A stretch of 64,000 nucleotides of DNA from JBGPEQ01 sp050180895 (GTDB taxonomy: Bacteria > Pseudomonadota > Alphaproteobacteria > Dongiales > Dongiaceae). The stretch spans positions 112,438 through 176,437 of the forward strand of contig JBFXDS010000009.1 in assembly GCA_050180895.1 (NCBI GenBank), given 5' to 3'. The notes beneath the pieces are model-generated. The model made no database searches. It had not been told where the DNA came from and worked only from the letters and a program-made list of their open reading frames with translations. Position 1 is the stretch's first letter, and each line of letters starts with the position of its first letter. The translations under genes were made by a program, and so were the position numbers. Shown one piece after another: positions 53,497 to 62,366 of this stretch.

Positions 53497-54483
53497 CTAG
53501 AACGCCACGGCGAAGTTCAGCGTGAAGTTGTCGCCTTCGAAGCGGTCCTCGGCACCGATCTCGTGCGCCCATTTGAAGGTCGCGGCGGCCTCCCACGGTA
53601 CGTAGGTCAGGCCGATCTGCGGACCGATGCCGTAGATCTGGTCGTGGACGTTGGGACGGAAGACATCGGATCCGCTGTCGTCCGTGGTCTGCCACTGGCC
53701 GTAGCCGAGGGCCCCCAGCTCGAGCAGGAATCCGGACTGGCCGAGCGGCAGGTATTGGCTCACCCCCAGGTTGAAGCTGGCACGCTGGCCCGGCGTGGTA
53801 TCGGAGTCCTCCACTTCGCCGTTAAACTCGTAGGTGAAGGCGCCGACCACGGCGGTGCCCCGCTCCTTCCAGGGATACCAGGCGACCGCGCCCTGGAGCT
53901 GATGGGTCCAGAAGCCCAGGCCGATGTTGTCGGCGTCGCTCGAGTCGAACTTGCCGATCGGCGCATAGAAGCCGTAGCCGACGGTGACGTCCCAGTGCTC
54001 GCGGTTCCAGCCGAGCCATAGCGGCTGCACGAAGAGATCGCCGATGCCGAACTCGGATTCGTCGACGCCGCGGCCGAGACCCGTCTGAGTCCGGAGCGAG
54101 GCACCGATGCTGCTGTTACCGAAGGTCGGAATGATGTAAGCGCCGTAGTGGCCGCCGAGGATCTCCCAATCGGAGACGAACAGGAACGCCGGCGCGAGGA
54201 CATAGATGCCGACATCGGCATCCAGGGTCACGGCCCCGCCGCCGGGGAGCGGCACGGTCGAGACCTTGTCGCCGTTGGCGTTCCGGAACGTGTCGGTGGT
54301 GTAGTAGTAGGTGTAGAGCTTGACGGCGAAGCCGGGCTTTGCCGGCATCACATAGTCGCGGACATCGGCAAGCGCAGGGCCGAAGTGACCGAGCTCGCCG
54401 GCGCGCGCCGGCGCAGCGAACGGAAGCGCAGCGATGGCAAGCGCCGCTGCCACCGCCTTCACGTGCTGCCGCTTCCAGGCCAT
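53497..54483 (-). CDS. MetA-pathway-of-phenol-degradation-type outer-membrane protein
   Basis: 328 residues with a signal peptide ending APARA|GELG. The body is beta-rich, with DVRDYVMPAKPGFAVKLYTYYYTTDTFRNANG, the GIGDLFVQPLWLGWNREHWDVTVGYGFYAPIG segment and a C-terminal Phe (LNFAVAF), as in the SphA/MetA-deg family of outer-membrane barrels. Possibly a channel for hydrophobic compounds. First gene of the probable operon 54483 to 50401; a shared palindrome lies 71 bp upstream. Confidence 0.85.
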   Translation of the reverse strand: MAWKRQHVKAVAAALAIAALPFAAPARAGELGHFGPALADVRDYVMPAKPGFAVKLYTYYYTTDTFRNANGDKVSTVPLPGGGAVTLDADVGIYVLAPAFLFVSDWEILGGHYGAYIIPTFGNSSIGASLRTQTGLGRGVDESEFGIGDLFVQPLWLGWNREHWDVTVGYGFYAPIGKFDSSDADNIGLGFWTHQLQGAVAWYPWKERGTAVVGAFTYEFNGEVEDSDTTPGQRASFNLGVSQYLPLGQSGFLLELGALGYGQWQTTDDSGSDVFRPNVHDQIYGIGPQIGLTYVPWEAAATFKWAHEIGAEDRFEGDNFTLNFAVAF

Positions 54484-54545
54484 GCCCCTGCCCCCGATGA
54501 TCGATGTCGCAACTTGATCCTACCGGATCGATGGGGTGTCGGGGC

Positions 54546-54563
54546 ATTGGACCTAAGTCCAAT
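54546..54563. promoter_or_regulatory. ATTGGACC palindrome, site b (divergent MetA-like and HAD genes)
   Basis: ATTGGACCTAAGTCCAAT, centre 71 bp from the MetA-like start on the minus strand and 106 bp from the HAD start on the plus strand. One site could serve both operons. Confidence 0.7.
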
Positions 54564-54660
54564 TGTGCCGCCAGCGGCAACCCTCGGATAAGATGAGGGG
54601 AACCGTTGGACGCCGCGATTCAGGAGGGGGCGTGCCCGATCTGTCGTTGCGAGGTGCGGC

Positions 54661-55674
54661 ATGAGCCGCGAGAGGCCGAATATCCTGCTGCCTCTGCGAC
54701 TGCCGACGATCCTCCTCGTCTGCCTGATTTTCGGCGCCGTGCCGGCGGCGGCCGACGACTCGCTGCCCTCCTGGAACGACGGCCCCGCCAAGACCGCGAT
54801 CGTCGATTTCGTCGCCCGCGTGACGACGGCGGGCGGCGCGGATTTCGTGCCGGCCTCCGAGCGCATCGCCGTCTTCGACAACGACGGCACGCTGTGGTCG
54901 GAGCAGCCGCTGTATTTCCAACTCATCTTCGCGCTCGACCGGGTGAAGGCGCTGGCGCCGCAACATCCGGAATGGCAGTCCGAAGAGCCGTTCCGCTCCA
55001 TCCTGGCCAACGACGTGAAGGGCGCGCTCGCCGGCGGCGAGGCGGGACTCGCCAAGCTGATGATGGCGACGCACACCGGCATGACCACCGACGCGTTCGA
55101 CAAGATCGTCACGGACTGGCTCGCCACCGCCCGCCATCCGACGTTCCAGCGGCCCTATACCGAGCTGGTCTACCAGCCGATGCTGGAGCTGCTGGCCTAT
55201 CTGCGCGACAACGGCTTCAAGACCTACATCGTGTCGGGCGGCGGCATCGAGTTCATGCGCACCTTCAGCGAGCAGGTGTACGGCGTTCCGCCCGAACAGG
55301 TCATCGGCAGCTCCGGGAAACTGACGTTCGAGATGCGCGACGGCGAGCCGGTTCTGCTGCGGCTGCCGGAGGTCGACTTCATCGACGACAAAGAGGGCAA
55401 GCCCGTGGGCATCCAGAAGTTCATCGGCCGCCGACCCATCGCCGCCTTCGGCAATTCCGACGGCGACCTGCAGATGCTGCAATGGACGACGGCGGGCCAC
55501 GGCCCGCGCTTCGGACTCATCGTGCACCACACCGATGCCGCGCGCGAATGGGCCTATGACCGCACCTCGCCGATCGGCACGCTCGACAAGGCGCTCGACG
55601 AGGCGACGGCGCGCGGCTGGACGGTCGTGAGCATGAAGGACGACTGGAGATCGATCTATCCGCCGCAGAAGTAG
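54661..55674 (+). CDS. Secreted HAD-family phosphatase-like hydrolase
   Basis: 337 residues. A signal peptide (LPTILLVCLIFGAVPAAA|DDSL) exports it. HAD motif I is IAVFDNDGTLW with the nucleophile Asp; motif II is TYIVSGGG; the Lys region is GIQKFIGRRP and motif IV AAFGNSDGDLQML. It likely hydrolyses phosphate esters outside the cytoplasm, a less common place for HAD enzymes. A small secreted protein follows 34 nt downstream, likely co-transcribed. Confidence 0.88.
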   Translation: MSRERPNILLPLRLPTILLVCLIFGAVPAAADDSLPSWNDGPAKTAIVDFVARVTTAGGADFVPASERIAVFDNDGTLWSEQPLYFQLIFALDRVKALAPQHPEWQSEEPFRSILANDVKGALAGGEAGLAKLMMATHTGMTTDAFDKIVTDWLATARHPTFQRPYTELVYQPMLELLAYLRDNGFKTYIVSGGGIEFMRTFSEQVYGVPPEQVIGSSGKLTFEMRDGEPVLLRLPEVDFIDDKEGKPVGIQKFIGRRPIAAFGNSDGDLQMLQWTTAGHGPRFGLIVHHTDAAREWAYDRTSPIGTLDKALDEATARGWTVVSMKDDWRSIYPPQK

Positions 55675-55708
55675 ACGCGGACGCCCCGCCGCAACCGGAG
55701 GCTTGCCC

Positions 55709-56119
55709 ATGCTGAACGCAACGCTGAAATGCCTTCTATCGGCGCTGGCCATTGCCGCGACGGCGGCGCCGGCCGCTGCCGAGCCGCAGGCGGTTCGCGG
55801 CGATCAGTTCATCTCGATGATGAATGGCAACACGCTGTCCGGCACGACCGCAGCGGGGACCGCCTTCAACCTCTATTTCCTGCCCGGCGGCACCGCGACC
55901 TACCAGGACGCGACCGGCGCGCGCGACGGCGGCAGCTGGCACCTGGACGAGTCCGGCGATATCTGCGTGGCCTGGCAGAACCCCGCCGACCGGCAGGAGG
56001 GCTGCTTCCGAGTCACCGTCGACGGCGGCAAGGTGGTCTGGGAAGGCAAGGAAGGCGGCGGCCGCGCGACGCTCCGCGGCGGCATCACCGAGACGCTGCT
56101 GAAGAGCGCGACGCCGTAG
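55709..56119 (+). CDS. Small secreted protein of unknown function
   Basis: About 136 residues. GGAGG lies eight bases before ATG 55709, and a signal peptide ends AAPAAA|EPQA. The rest, including GDQFISMMNGNTLSGTTAAGTAFNLYFLPGGTATY and GDICVAWQNPADRQEGCFRVTVDGG, suggests a small beta barrel with two cysteines. No function known. Second gene of the HAD operon. Confidence 0.78.
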   Translation: MLNATLKCLLSALAIAATAAPAAAEPQAVRGDQFISMMNGNTLSGTTAAGTAFNLYFLPGGTATYQDATGARDGGSWHLDESGDICVAWQNPADRQEGCFRVTVDGGKVVWEGKEGGGRATLRGGITETLLKSATP

Positions 56120-56159
56120 GCGGCAACGCAATTCACCGAGGACCGCGCAGGGCCGCGCG

Positions 56160-56531
56160 TCAGAACGCCACCTTCCAGGTGCCGTCTGCAGCGCGGCAGA
56201 ACGGCAGGACGTAGCGATTGCCACCGCCCGTCGTAAAAACATGCTCGACCTCGCCGCAGGGCATCGAGTCTCGCTCGAACACGCGCAGCAGCGACGCGCG
56301 GCCGGCCCGGCCGCTCTGCTTGCTCTCCCAACTCGCCGTCGCGCCTTCCTTCTGCGCCTCCAGCACCTGCCGCACCGCCAGCTTGAGCAGCTCCCAATCT
56401 TCCTCGCTGATCTTGTAGCTCTCCCGCCCGAACGGATCGATGAGTCCCGCACCCGAAGCAGGCAGAGCCATGGCGAACAACAGTGCCACGGCCATCGACA
56501 GGTGGATGATGTATTTGCAACCCGGCATCAT
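56160..56531 (-). CDS. Small secreted surface-antigen-like protein
   Basis: About 123 residues with a signal peptide (MAVALLFAMALPASG|AGLI). The mature part, with SWESKQSGRAGRASLLRVFERDSMPCGEVEHVFTTGG and YVLPFCRAADGTWKV, is similar in style to the C-terminal domain of 17-kDa surface antigens, with two cysteines. The ATG at 56531 overlaps the stop of the upstream membrane-protein gene (ATGA). Function unknown. Confidence 0.72.
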   Translation of the reverse strand: MMPGCKYIIHLSMAVALLFAMALPASGAGLIDPFGRESYKISEEDWELLKLAVRQVLEAQKEGATASWESKQSGRAGRASLLRVFERDSMPCGEVEHVFTTGGGNRYVLPFCRAADGTWKVAF

Positions 56532-57757
56532 ACGACTCCCAGAATGAACGTAACAAGCTTGTCGAGCGGGACGAGGATCGCGATCCACGGCGCGAACGGC
56601 ACCAGGGCCGCCAGCAGCAGCGGCAGGATCGTGGTCATGGAGTCGAGCGGCGCCATCCGCATGGTGCGGACGACCTCGAAGCTGTTGCCGAGATCGGCCA
56701 GCGACTGGATGTCGGCACTGCCGATGATGGCCTCGGATTCGGCGGCTTCGCGCTTGATCCACTTGCGATGAAACAGCCAGACATATTCGTGAGCCAGGGT
56801 GCCATATTCCAAAACGCCCTTCGTCTTCACCTCGAAGAGCTTCGTCGAGAAGATGACCAGCGGACCGACGAATAGGATCATGACCACCACGACATACCCC
56901 AGCAGCAGGAACCTGAGGTCGGCGAAGACGGCGCGTCCCGCGAACAGCTCCATGCCGCCGACGGCCGACAGGATCGACGAAAACGCGAAGATGACCATCC
57001 AGAATTTCGTCTGCGCAATGCCGAGAAAGCCGAGTCCGGCCACCCGGTCGGGATGCGTCGGGAACAGCCTCAGGTCCATGCGCGACATGCGCCAGAGGAA
57101 CCAGCACCAGATGATGTAGCGCCACAGCCAGCGGAACAGCAGGAACTGAAAGATCGGGATGCTGACGGCGACGTCCCACCAGCCCGCCAGCGTGCGCCTG
57201 TGCCCCTCCGCCGTCGCGACGAACTGCCAGCCCTCGGTCGCCGCCGGCGTGTCCAGCCGCAGGAAAAAGACACCGAAGACGACCAGCATGACGATCCCGA
57301 TCTCCGCCAAGACGGAGTTCCGCATCGCCGCGACCTGGCGGAGGATGCCATCGAACTCCGGGTACTGCGCCTTTCTCACGAGGCCGGACACGACGAAGTG
57401 CCGCGCCACAACGACGGCGCGGCCTTCGACCACGCGCTCGGCAATCACCAGCATGGGCACGGCGATCAGGAACCGGACAGCCGTGGGAACGTCAGACAGG
57501 AACGAGAGGGCAATATCATTCCCGAAAGCGGCCGACCCGACGAGCGACAGCAGCAGCAACGGCACCCAGGCGATGGCAGACAGGGCGACGGCGCGATGAA
57601 TTTCCGGCGTCAGATCGCGCCGCATCAAGCGGGCCTGCGTCATCAGCCGATAGAAGGGGCCGTCCCTCAGAAGGGAAAACTCACCGGCCTCCGCCGATCG
57701 CATCAGAGCGGCGGCCGGCTCCAGGTCGTCGGGGGCGGTACTGCCGGTCGGCGTCAT
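56528..57757 (-). CDS. Multi-pass membrane protein of unknown function
   Basis: About 409 residues with six or so hydrophobic segments (VALSAIAWVPLLLLSLVG, VLAEIGIVMLVVFGVFFLRL, FLLLGYVVVVMILFVGPLVI and a final LLLAALVPFAPWIAILVPL). A Trp-rich loop, FRWLWRYIIWCWFLWRMSRMDLRLFPTHPDRVAGLGFLG, is its most striking part. I do not recognise a named family. It lies 44 nt downstream of the formylglycine-type enzyme gene and overlaps the surface-antigen-like gene, so all three form an operon. Confidence 0.8.
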   Translation of the reverse strand: MTPTGSTAPDDLEPAAALMRSAEAGEFSLLRDGPFYRLMTQARLMRRDLTPEIHRAVALSAIAWVPLLLLSLVGSAAFGNDIALSFLSDVPTAVRFLIAVPMLVIAERVVEGRAVVVARHFVVSGLVRKAQYPEFDGILRQVAAMRNSVLAEIGIVMLVVFGVFFLRLDTPAATEGWQFVATAEGHRRTLAGWWDVAVSIPIFQFLLFRWLWRYIIWCWFLWRMSRMDLRLFPTHPDRVAGLGFLGIAQTKFWMVIFAFSSILSAVGGMELFAGRAVFADLRFLLLGYVVVVMILFVGPLVIFSTKLFEVKTKGVLEYGTLAHEYVWLFHRKWIKREAAESEAIIGSADIQSLADLGNSFEVVRTMRMAPLDSMTTILPLLLAALVPFAPWIAILVPLDKLVTFILGVV

Positions 57758-57801
57758 GCGGAGCGGCGGCCGCGCGCCGGATGTCGCTCCTTCGGCATCA
57801 T

Positions 57802-58824
57802 CTATGCCGCCGGGCCCGGCCGCAGGATGCAGCGGAATCCGAGGTGGCAGGTGGCGGTGTCGACGGGCTGCGCCATGCGCGCCGCCGGTCGATAGCGCCG
57901 GCAGTAGTTCGGCGCACACAGATAGGAGCCGCCCTTCATCACCTTGCGGGGGATGGGGATGTCCGGCAGACGCGGATCGTGGCTGCCGTCACGCTCGCCG
58001 CCGCGCGGATCGTCGAGGGTGCAGCAGGCGTTCCGGATCCGGCCATGCTCCTGGTACCAGTCGGTCGTCCACTCCCAGACGTTGCCCGCCATGTCGTGGA
58101 GGCCGTAGCCGTTGGGCGGGAAGGAGCCGACCGGCGACGTGCCCTCATAGCCGTCGGTCTTCAGATTCTGCCAGGGAAACTCCCCCTGCCAGGTGTTCGC
58201 CATCATCCTGCCACCGGGCGCGAACTCGCCGCCCCAGACGAACTCCGCTCCGTCGAGACCGCCGCGCGCGGCAAACTCCCATTCCGCCTCGGTCGGCAGC
58301 GCCTTGCCCGCCCACGCCGCAAAGGCCTCGGCGTCCTCGTAGGCGACCTGCACGACGGGATGCCTCGGACGCGCCTTGGAGGAACTCGCCGGACCGGTGG
58401 GGTGCCGCCAATCGGCGCCGCGCACATAGCTCCACCAGTTGTAGTGATTGCCCAGGTCGACGCGGTGACGGGGCTTCCGGAAGACGACGGAGGCCGCCGC
58501 CAGCATCTCGGGCTTGGCGCCCGGATAGTGGGCCGCATCGGGCGGGCGTTCCGCCGACGTCACATAGCCGGTCGCCTCGACGAAGCGGCGGAACTGCTCG
58601 TTGGTGACGGTGTACTTGTCCATCCAGAAGCCGCGGACGGTGACGGCATGGGCGGGCGCCTCCTCCGGGTAGTGATGATCCGAACCCATCAGGAACCGGC
58701 CGCCGGGAATCCAGACCATGTCGGCCGCGGGCGGTTTACCCGGCGCCTCCGCCGTCGGATGGCGCGCCTCAGGCGGTTCGCATCCGCTCTCGTCAATTCC
58801 AGGCTTGATCCGTCGCTGCTCCAT
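57802..58824 (-). CDS. Formylglycine-generating enzyme family protein
   Basis: 340 residues with the full SUMF1/FGE domain: MVWIPGGRFLMGSD, FWMDKYTVTNEQFRRFVEATGY, LPTEAEWEFAARGG, NGYGLHDMAGNVWEWT and KGGSYLCAPNYCRRYRPAAR. The two cysteines, Cys303 and Cys308, have the same spacing as the copper-binding pair of true formylglycine-generating enzymes, which many family members lack. So it may truly oxidise a sulfatase cysteine, yet no sulfatase gene is in the window. A palindrome of the ATTGGACC type is 102 bp upstream. Confidence 0.88.
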   Translation of the reverse strand: MEQRRIKPGIDESGCEPPEARHPTAEAPGKPPAADMVWIPGGRFLMGSDHHYPEEAPAHAVTVRGFWMDKYTVTNEQFRRFVEATGYVTSAERPPDAAHYPGAKPEMLAAASVVFRKPRHRVDLGNHYNWWSYVRGADWRHPTGPASSSKARPRHPVVQVAYEDAEAFAAWAGKALPTEAEWEFAARGGLDGAEFVWGGEFAPGGRMMANTWQGEFPWQNLKTDGYEGTSPVGSFPPNGYGLHDMAGNVWEWTTDWYQEHGRIRNACCTLDDPRGGERDGSHDPRLPDIPIPRKVMKGGSYLCAPNYCRRYRPAARMAQPVDTATCHLGFRCILRPGPAA

Positions 58825-58917
58825 GACCTTATCCCGGGGCGTGGACAGCAGCCAACATCCGGGGTCCGGCGCGCTGCCGAGGCCCGGATATATGCACGCG
58901 TGCCACTTGGCGAACAG

Positions 58918-58934
58918 TTGGACCTTGGTCCAAT
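58918..58934. promoter_or_regulatory. ATTGGACC palindrome, site c (formylglycine-type enzyme operon)
   Basis: TTGGACCTTGGTCCAAT, a perfect match to the consensus apart from G for A just before it. Centre about 102 bp before the FGE-type gene start on the minus strand. Confidence 0.7.
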
Positions 58935-58955
58935 CGACCCTCGGCAGACCGGGCG

Positions 58956-59327
58956 TCAGTGCGGTCTAGGACTGGCCACCGCAGCCGCGATGGCATCGAG
59001 AATGGCGCGGTCGTCGAACGGCTTGCGAAGATAGGCCGACGCCCCCGCGGACAGGCAGCGCGCACCGACACCGGGCTCATCGTGGCCGGTGATGACGACG
59101 ACGGGCAGGTGCAGGCCGGCATTGGCGAGCTCGCGCTGCACCTCCAGGCCGTTCATCCCGGGCATCTGCAGGTCGAGCACGAGACAATCCGGATGGCGGC
59201 GACTTCTTAACGAATCGAGAAACTCCCGTCCTGACGCGTATGTCTCGGCGACCAAGTCAGACGCATGCAGCAGCCGCTGCAAGGCCCGACGCACGGATTC
59301 ATCGTCGTCAACGATGGCGACGCTCAT
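58956..59327 (-). CDS. Single-domain response regulator
   Basis: About 123 residues, a receiver domain only: AIVDDDESVRRALQRLL, the phosphoacceptor Asp52 in CLVLDLQMPGMNGLEV, VVVITGHDE and AYLRKPFDD with the Lys. There is no output domain. Likely starts at 59327; ATG at 59342 is possible. It may be a phosphate sink or intermediate for the sensor kinase encoded at 60090-62366. A degenerate ATTGGACC site is 61 bp upstream. Confidence 0.88.
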   Translation of the reverse strand: MSVAIVDDDESVRRALQRLLHASDLVAETYASGREFLDSLRSRRHPDCLVLDLQMPGMNGLEVQRELANAGLHLPVVVITGHDEPGVGARCLSAGASAYLRKPFDDRAILDAIAAAVASPRPH

Positions 59328-59379
59328 TCTTAACCTGTCCATCTCGTCCGATCCGTACCAGATCGGCAAGGGGGGTGAA

Positions 59380-59397
59380 ATTGGACCTTAGTCCCAC
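59380..59397. promoter_or_regulatory. ATTGGACC palindrome, site d (receiver gene)
   Basis: ATTGGACCTTAGTCCCAC; the left half is perfect, the right half has two differences. Centre 61 bp before the receiver start on the minus strand. Confidence 0.55.
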
Positions 59398-59454
59398 AGG
59401 GCGAGGACGGCAAACCGGGCCGTCGTCTCTCAGCGGACGGGCGGCGCGGCGATG

Positions 59455-60093
59455 CTAGGCCGTGATCGGGCGGTCGCCGGGCAGGATGCCCAGCCGCTCC
59501 GTCAGATGTACAAGCTCCGCCAGCGAGCGCACCTCCATCTTCTCCATCACGCGCGCGCGATGGACCTTGATGGTCTTCTCGACGGTGCCGAGATCGGCGG
59601 CGATCTGCTTGTTCAACCGCCCGGCGACGACCCGCTCGAGCACCTCGCGCTCGCGCGGAGTCAAGGTGGCGAGCCGCTGCCGGATCGCCCGCCGTTCGGC
59701 CTCCGCCTGGCGGGCGAGGCGATCGATCTCGATCGCGTTGTGGACCGCGGCCAGGAGATCCTCGTCCTTGACCGGCTTGGTCAGGAAATCGACGGCGCCG
59801 GCCTTCATCGCCCGGACGCTGGTCGGGATGTCGCCGCGGCCGGTGAGGAAGATGATCGGACGCCCGCAGCCCGATGCCGACAAGGCGCGCTGGACGTCGA
59901 GGCCGCCCAGGCCCGGCATGGCCACGTCGAGCACGACGCAGCCGGGCGTCGCCGCATCATGCTGCTCAAGGAAGGTCTGCGGCGACGGGAAGGAGCAGGC
60001 CGGCACCCCGGCTGTTTGCAGCAGGCGCGTCAGCGCCTTGCGGACGGCCGCGTCGTCGTCGACGATGAATACCGTCGCAACCGGACTGGTCAC
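59455..60093 (-). CDS. FixJ/NarL-type response regulator with LuxR HTH
   Basis: 212 residues. Receiver: VFIVDDDAAVRKALTRLL, Asp56 in CVVLDVAMPGLGG, FLTGRGDIPTSVRAMKAGAVDFLTKP with Lys106. The C-terminal LuxR-type helix-turn-helix is LTPREREVLERVVAGRLNKQIAADLGTVEKTIKVHRARVMEKM. The start is GTG at 60093, overlapping the sensor-kinase stop (GTGA), so the two are a cognate pair. It is the best candidate to bind the ATTGGACC palindromes, since dimeric LuxR-type regulators prefer such sites; this is inference. Confidence 0.92.
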   Translation of the reverse strand: MTSPVATVFIVDDDAAVRKALTRLLQTAGVPACSFPSPQTFLEQHDAATPGCVVLDVAMPGLGGLDVQRALSASGCGRPIIFLTGRGDIPTSVRAMKAGAVDFLTKPVKDEDLLAAVHNAIEIDRLARQAEAERRAIRQRLATLTPREREVLERVVAGRLNKQIAADLGTVEKTIKVHRARVMEKMEVRSLAELVHLTERLGILPGDRPITA

Positions 60094-62366
60094 CCGGTTT
60101 GCCCCCCAATGCCAGGCAGCACGGCGTAAAACGTAGATCCGCCTTCGGGGTTGTTGGCCGCCCAGAGGCGCCCGCCATGTGCCGCGATGATCGACCGCGA
60201 AATCGATAATCCCAATCCTAACCCAACTGCCTTTGTGGTGTAAAACGGTTCGAACAGCCGGGCCGCCACCTCCGGCGACAGCCCATGGCCACGGTCGGCC
60301 ACGGCGATCATCGCAGAGCCATCGCCGTCCATTGCCGTCGAGAGGCTGAGCGACCGCTCGCTCGGGAGCGTCCCGTTCATGGCTTCGCAGGCATTGACGA
60401 TCAGGTTCAGGAGCACCTGCTGCAGCTGGACGCGGTCGCCGGAGATGCGGGGCAGACCCGGGGTCATCGATGTGGCGACGGCGATATGGCGGGCAATCAC
60501 CTCGCTGCGGGCCAGCTCGAGCGTCTCGGCAACGACCTCGTTGATGTCGAGGGGCTGCCGCCGCGCCTCGCCCCGCTGGAGCAGCGCGCGGAGCCGGCGG
60601 ATGACCTCGCCGGCCCTCGTGTCGGCGGCGACGATATCGCTGAGGATCTCCCGCACCTCGGCCAGATCGACCGGCTCGCGGACGAGGATGCGCTGGGCCG
60701 CCTGCGCGTTGCTGAGGATGGCCGTCAGCGGCTGGTTCAACTCGTGCGCCAGCGCGCTCGACAGCTCGCCGAGGATGCCGACGCGCGTGAGGTGGGTGAC
60801 CTGCTCGCGCCGTTCCTTGGCCTCCGCCTCGGCCCGCTTGAGCTCGGTGATGTCGCGCCCGACGCCCTGGAACTCGACGATCCGCCCGTATGCGTCGCGG
60901 ACGGCGCGATCGGTCCATTGCTGCCAGCCGATGCTGCCGTCCGGCCGCATGACCTGATGCTCGTAGGTTTCGGCCCGCGAGGTCTTCGACAGCGATGCCA
61001 CATATTCGAGCGCGCCGGCGTGGCTGTCCTCGGGCAGGAGCTCGAGGAACGTCCGACCGACGAGCGACTCACGGGTCCGGCCGAAATAGCGGCAGTAGGC
61101 ATCATTGACGAAGGTCAACGTGCCATCCGGCAGATAGCGGCAGATCAGTTCCGCCTGCGTCTCCACCACGTCGCGATAGCGTTCCTCGCTGTTCCGCAGG
61201 GAGGTCTCGGCGCGCCGGCGGCGGCGCACCTGGAGCCACAGGCCGACGATGAGCACGGACTGCACCAACACCACGGCGATCGCGACGAGAGCTTGCCTCC
61301 TGTAGCGATCCCAGAACGACGTCTCCTTGAAGCGGACCACCGTATCCGGCGGCAGGCCGGCCTCGCTCAGCCCCCAGCGCCGCAGCTGCCGCCAATCGAC
61401 GGTGAAGGACGTGGCAGCGGCCGCACTTGGCGGGATGCTCTCCGGCGCCTCGCCGGCTAGGATGCGCAGCCCGATGCGCGCGGCCTCGGCGCCCATTGCG
61501 CCGAAGGTCGAGACATAGCCGCCGACGATGCCGCGGCCCAGGTAGGTATCGTATACGCTGTAGACGGGTGTGCTCGCCGCCGCGGCCACCCGCTCGGCGA
61601 CTTCGCGCGATATGAACTTTTCGCCGGCGCCGTCTTCCAGGAAGGTAAGAAAGAGGACGATCGTATCCGGCGGCAGTTGACCGACCTGACTCAGGGTCTC
61701 CGCCAGAGGACGCCGCGCCAGGTAGGTCACCACCAGCCGATCCTGGAAGGGCGCCAGCTTGTCGCGGGCGACCGCTTCCCATTGTCTGTCGAACGTCGAG
61801 GCGCCGGTCACGACGACCACCCGCGTCGCACGCGGCTGCAACTGCAGGGCCAATTCCACCGTCTTGACGGGATCGAACTGGCTGACGACGCCCGTTGCAT
61901 TCGGAAGGGAGGCCCATTGCGGACGGCTGCTCTCGTTGATGCCGACAAACACGATCGGCACGTCGGGAAAAAGGGCCGGTCGGTTGGACGCCAGGAAAGC
62001 GAGGGCCTGAGGACCCAGGGCCACGGCCAAATCGATCCGCGTCGTCCGATATTTCTCGCTTAGGAAGGCGGCCATCCGCGCCTCGTGCTCCGGGTCGGGA
62101 AAACGATCCGCGTCGAGGTACTCTGCAAACAACAGCCGGCGTTCGCGAATGTTCGCGTCGATGGTCTCGCGGAATCCGCTCGCAATGGCCTCGCTGGCCG
62201 GCATCATGCTCTCGTTCGAGAAGAGCAAGAGTATGCGCCATTGGTCGGCGTCCTGCGTAGCGGCGTCCCCAGGCCACCAGGCAACGACCGCGGCAAGCAA
62301 CAGCGCCGCCACGCGGCACAACCCGGGGGACTGCCGGGGAGGAACGGCCTTTCTTATGACGCCCAT
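60090..62366 (-). CDS. Sensor histidine kinase with periplasmic ABC-binding-like domain and PAS
   Basis: About 758 residues from ATG 62366. N-terminal signal/anchor, then a periplasmic domain (about 40-340; RILLLFSNESMMPASEAIASGF, IDLAVALGPQALAFL, VPIVFVGINESSR) of the ABC-substrate-binding type, a membrane helix (ALVAIAVVLVQSVLIVGLWLQV), a PAS domain with C-terminal VGRDITELKRAEAEA, the phosphoacceptor in LSSALAHELNQPLTAILSN and a FixL-like ATPase domain (LLNLIVNACEAM, VADRGHGLSP, GLGLGLSISRSII). It likely binds a small ligand outside the cell and controls the regulators at 59.3 and 60.1 kb. Confidence 0.9.
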   Translation of the reverse strand: MGVIRKAVPPRQSPGLCRVAALLLAAVVAWWPGDAATQDADQWRILLLFSNESMMPASEAIASGFRETIDANIRERRLLFAEYLDADRFPDPEHEARMAAFLSEKYRTTRIDLAVALGPQALAFLASNRPALFPDVPIVFVGINESSRPQWASLPNATGVVSQFDPVKTVELALQLQPRATRVVVVTGASTFDRQWEAVARDKLAPFQDRLVVTYLARRPLAETLSQVGQLPPDTIVLFLTFLEDGAGEKFISREVAERVAAAASTPVYSVYDTYLGRGIVGGYVSTFGAMGAEAARIGLRILAGEAPESIPPSAAAATSFTVDWRQLRRWGLSEAGLPPDTVVRFKETSFWDRYRRQALVAIAVVLVQSVLIVGLWLQVRRRRRAETSLRNSEERYRDVVETQAELICRYLPDGTLTFVNDAYCRYFGRTRESLVGRTFLELLPEDSHAGALEYVASLSKTSRAETYEHQVMRPDGSIGWQQWTDRAVRDAYGRIVEFQGVGRDITELKRAEAEAKERREQVTHLTRVGILGELSSALAHELNQPLTAILSNAQAAQRILVREPVDLAEVREILSDIVAADTRAGEVIRRLRALLQRGEARRQPLDINEVVAETLELARSEVIARHIAVATSMTPGLPRISGDRVQLQQVLLNLIVNACEAMNGTLPSERSLSLSTAMDGDGSAMIAVADRGHGLSPEVAARLFEPFYTTKAVGLGLGLSISRSIIAAHGGRLWAANNPEGGSTFYAVLPGIGGQTG

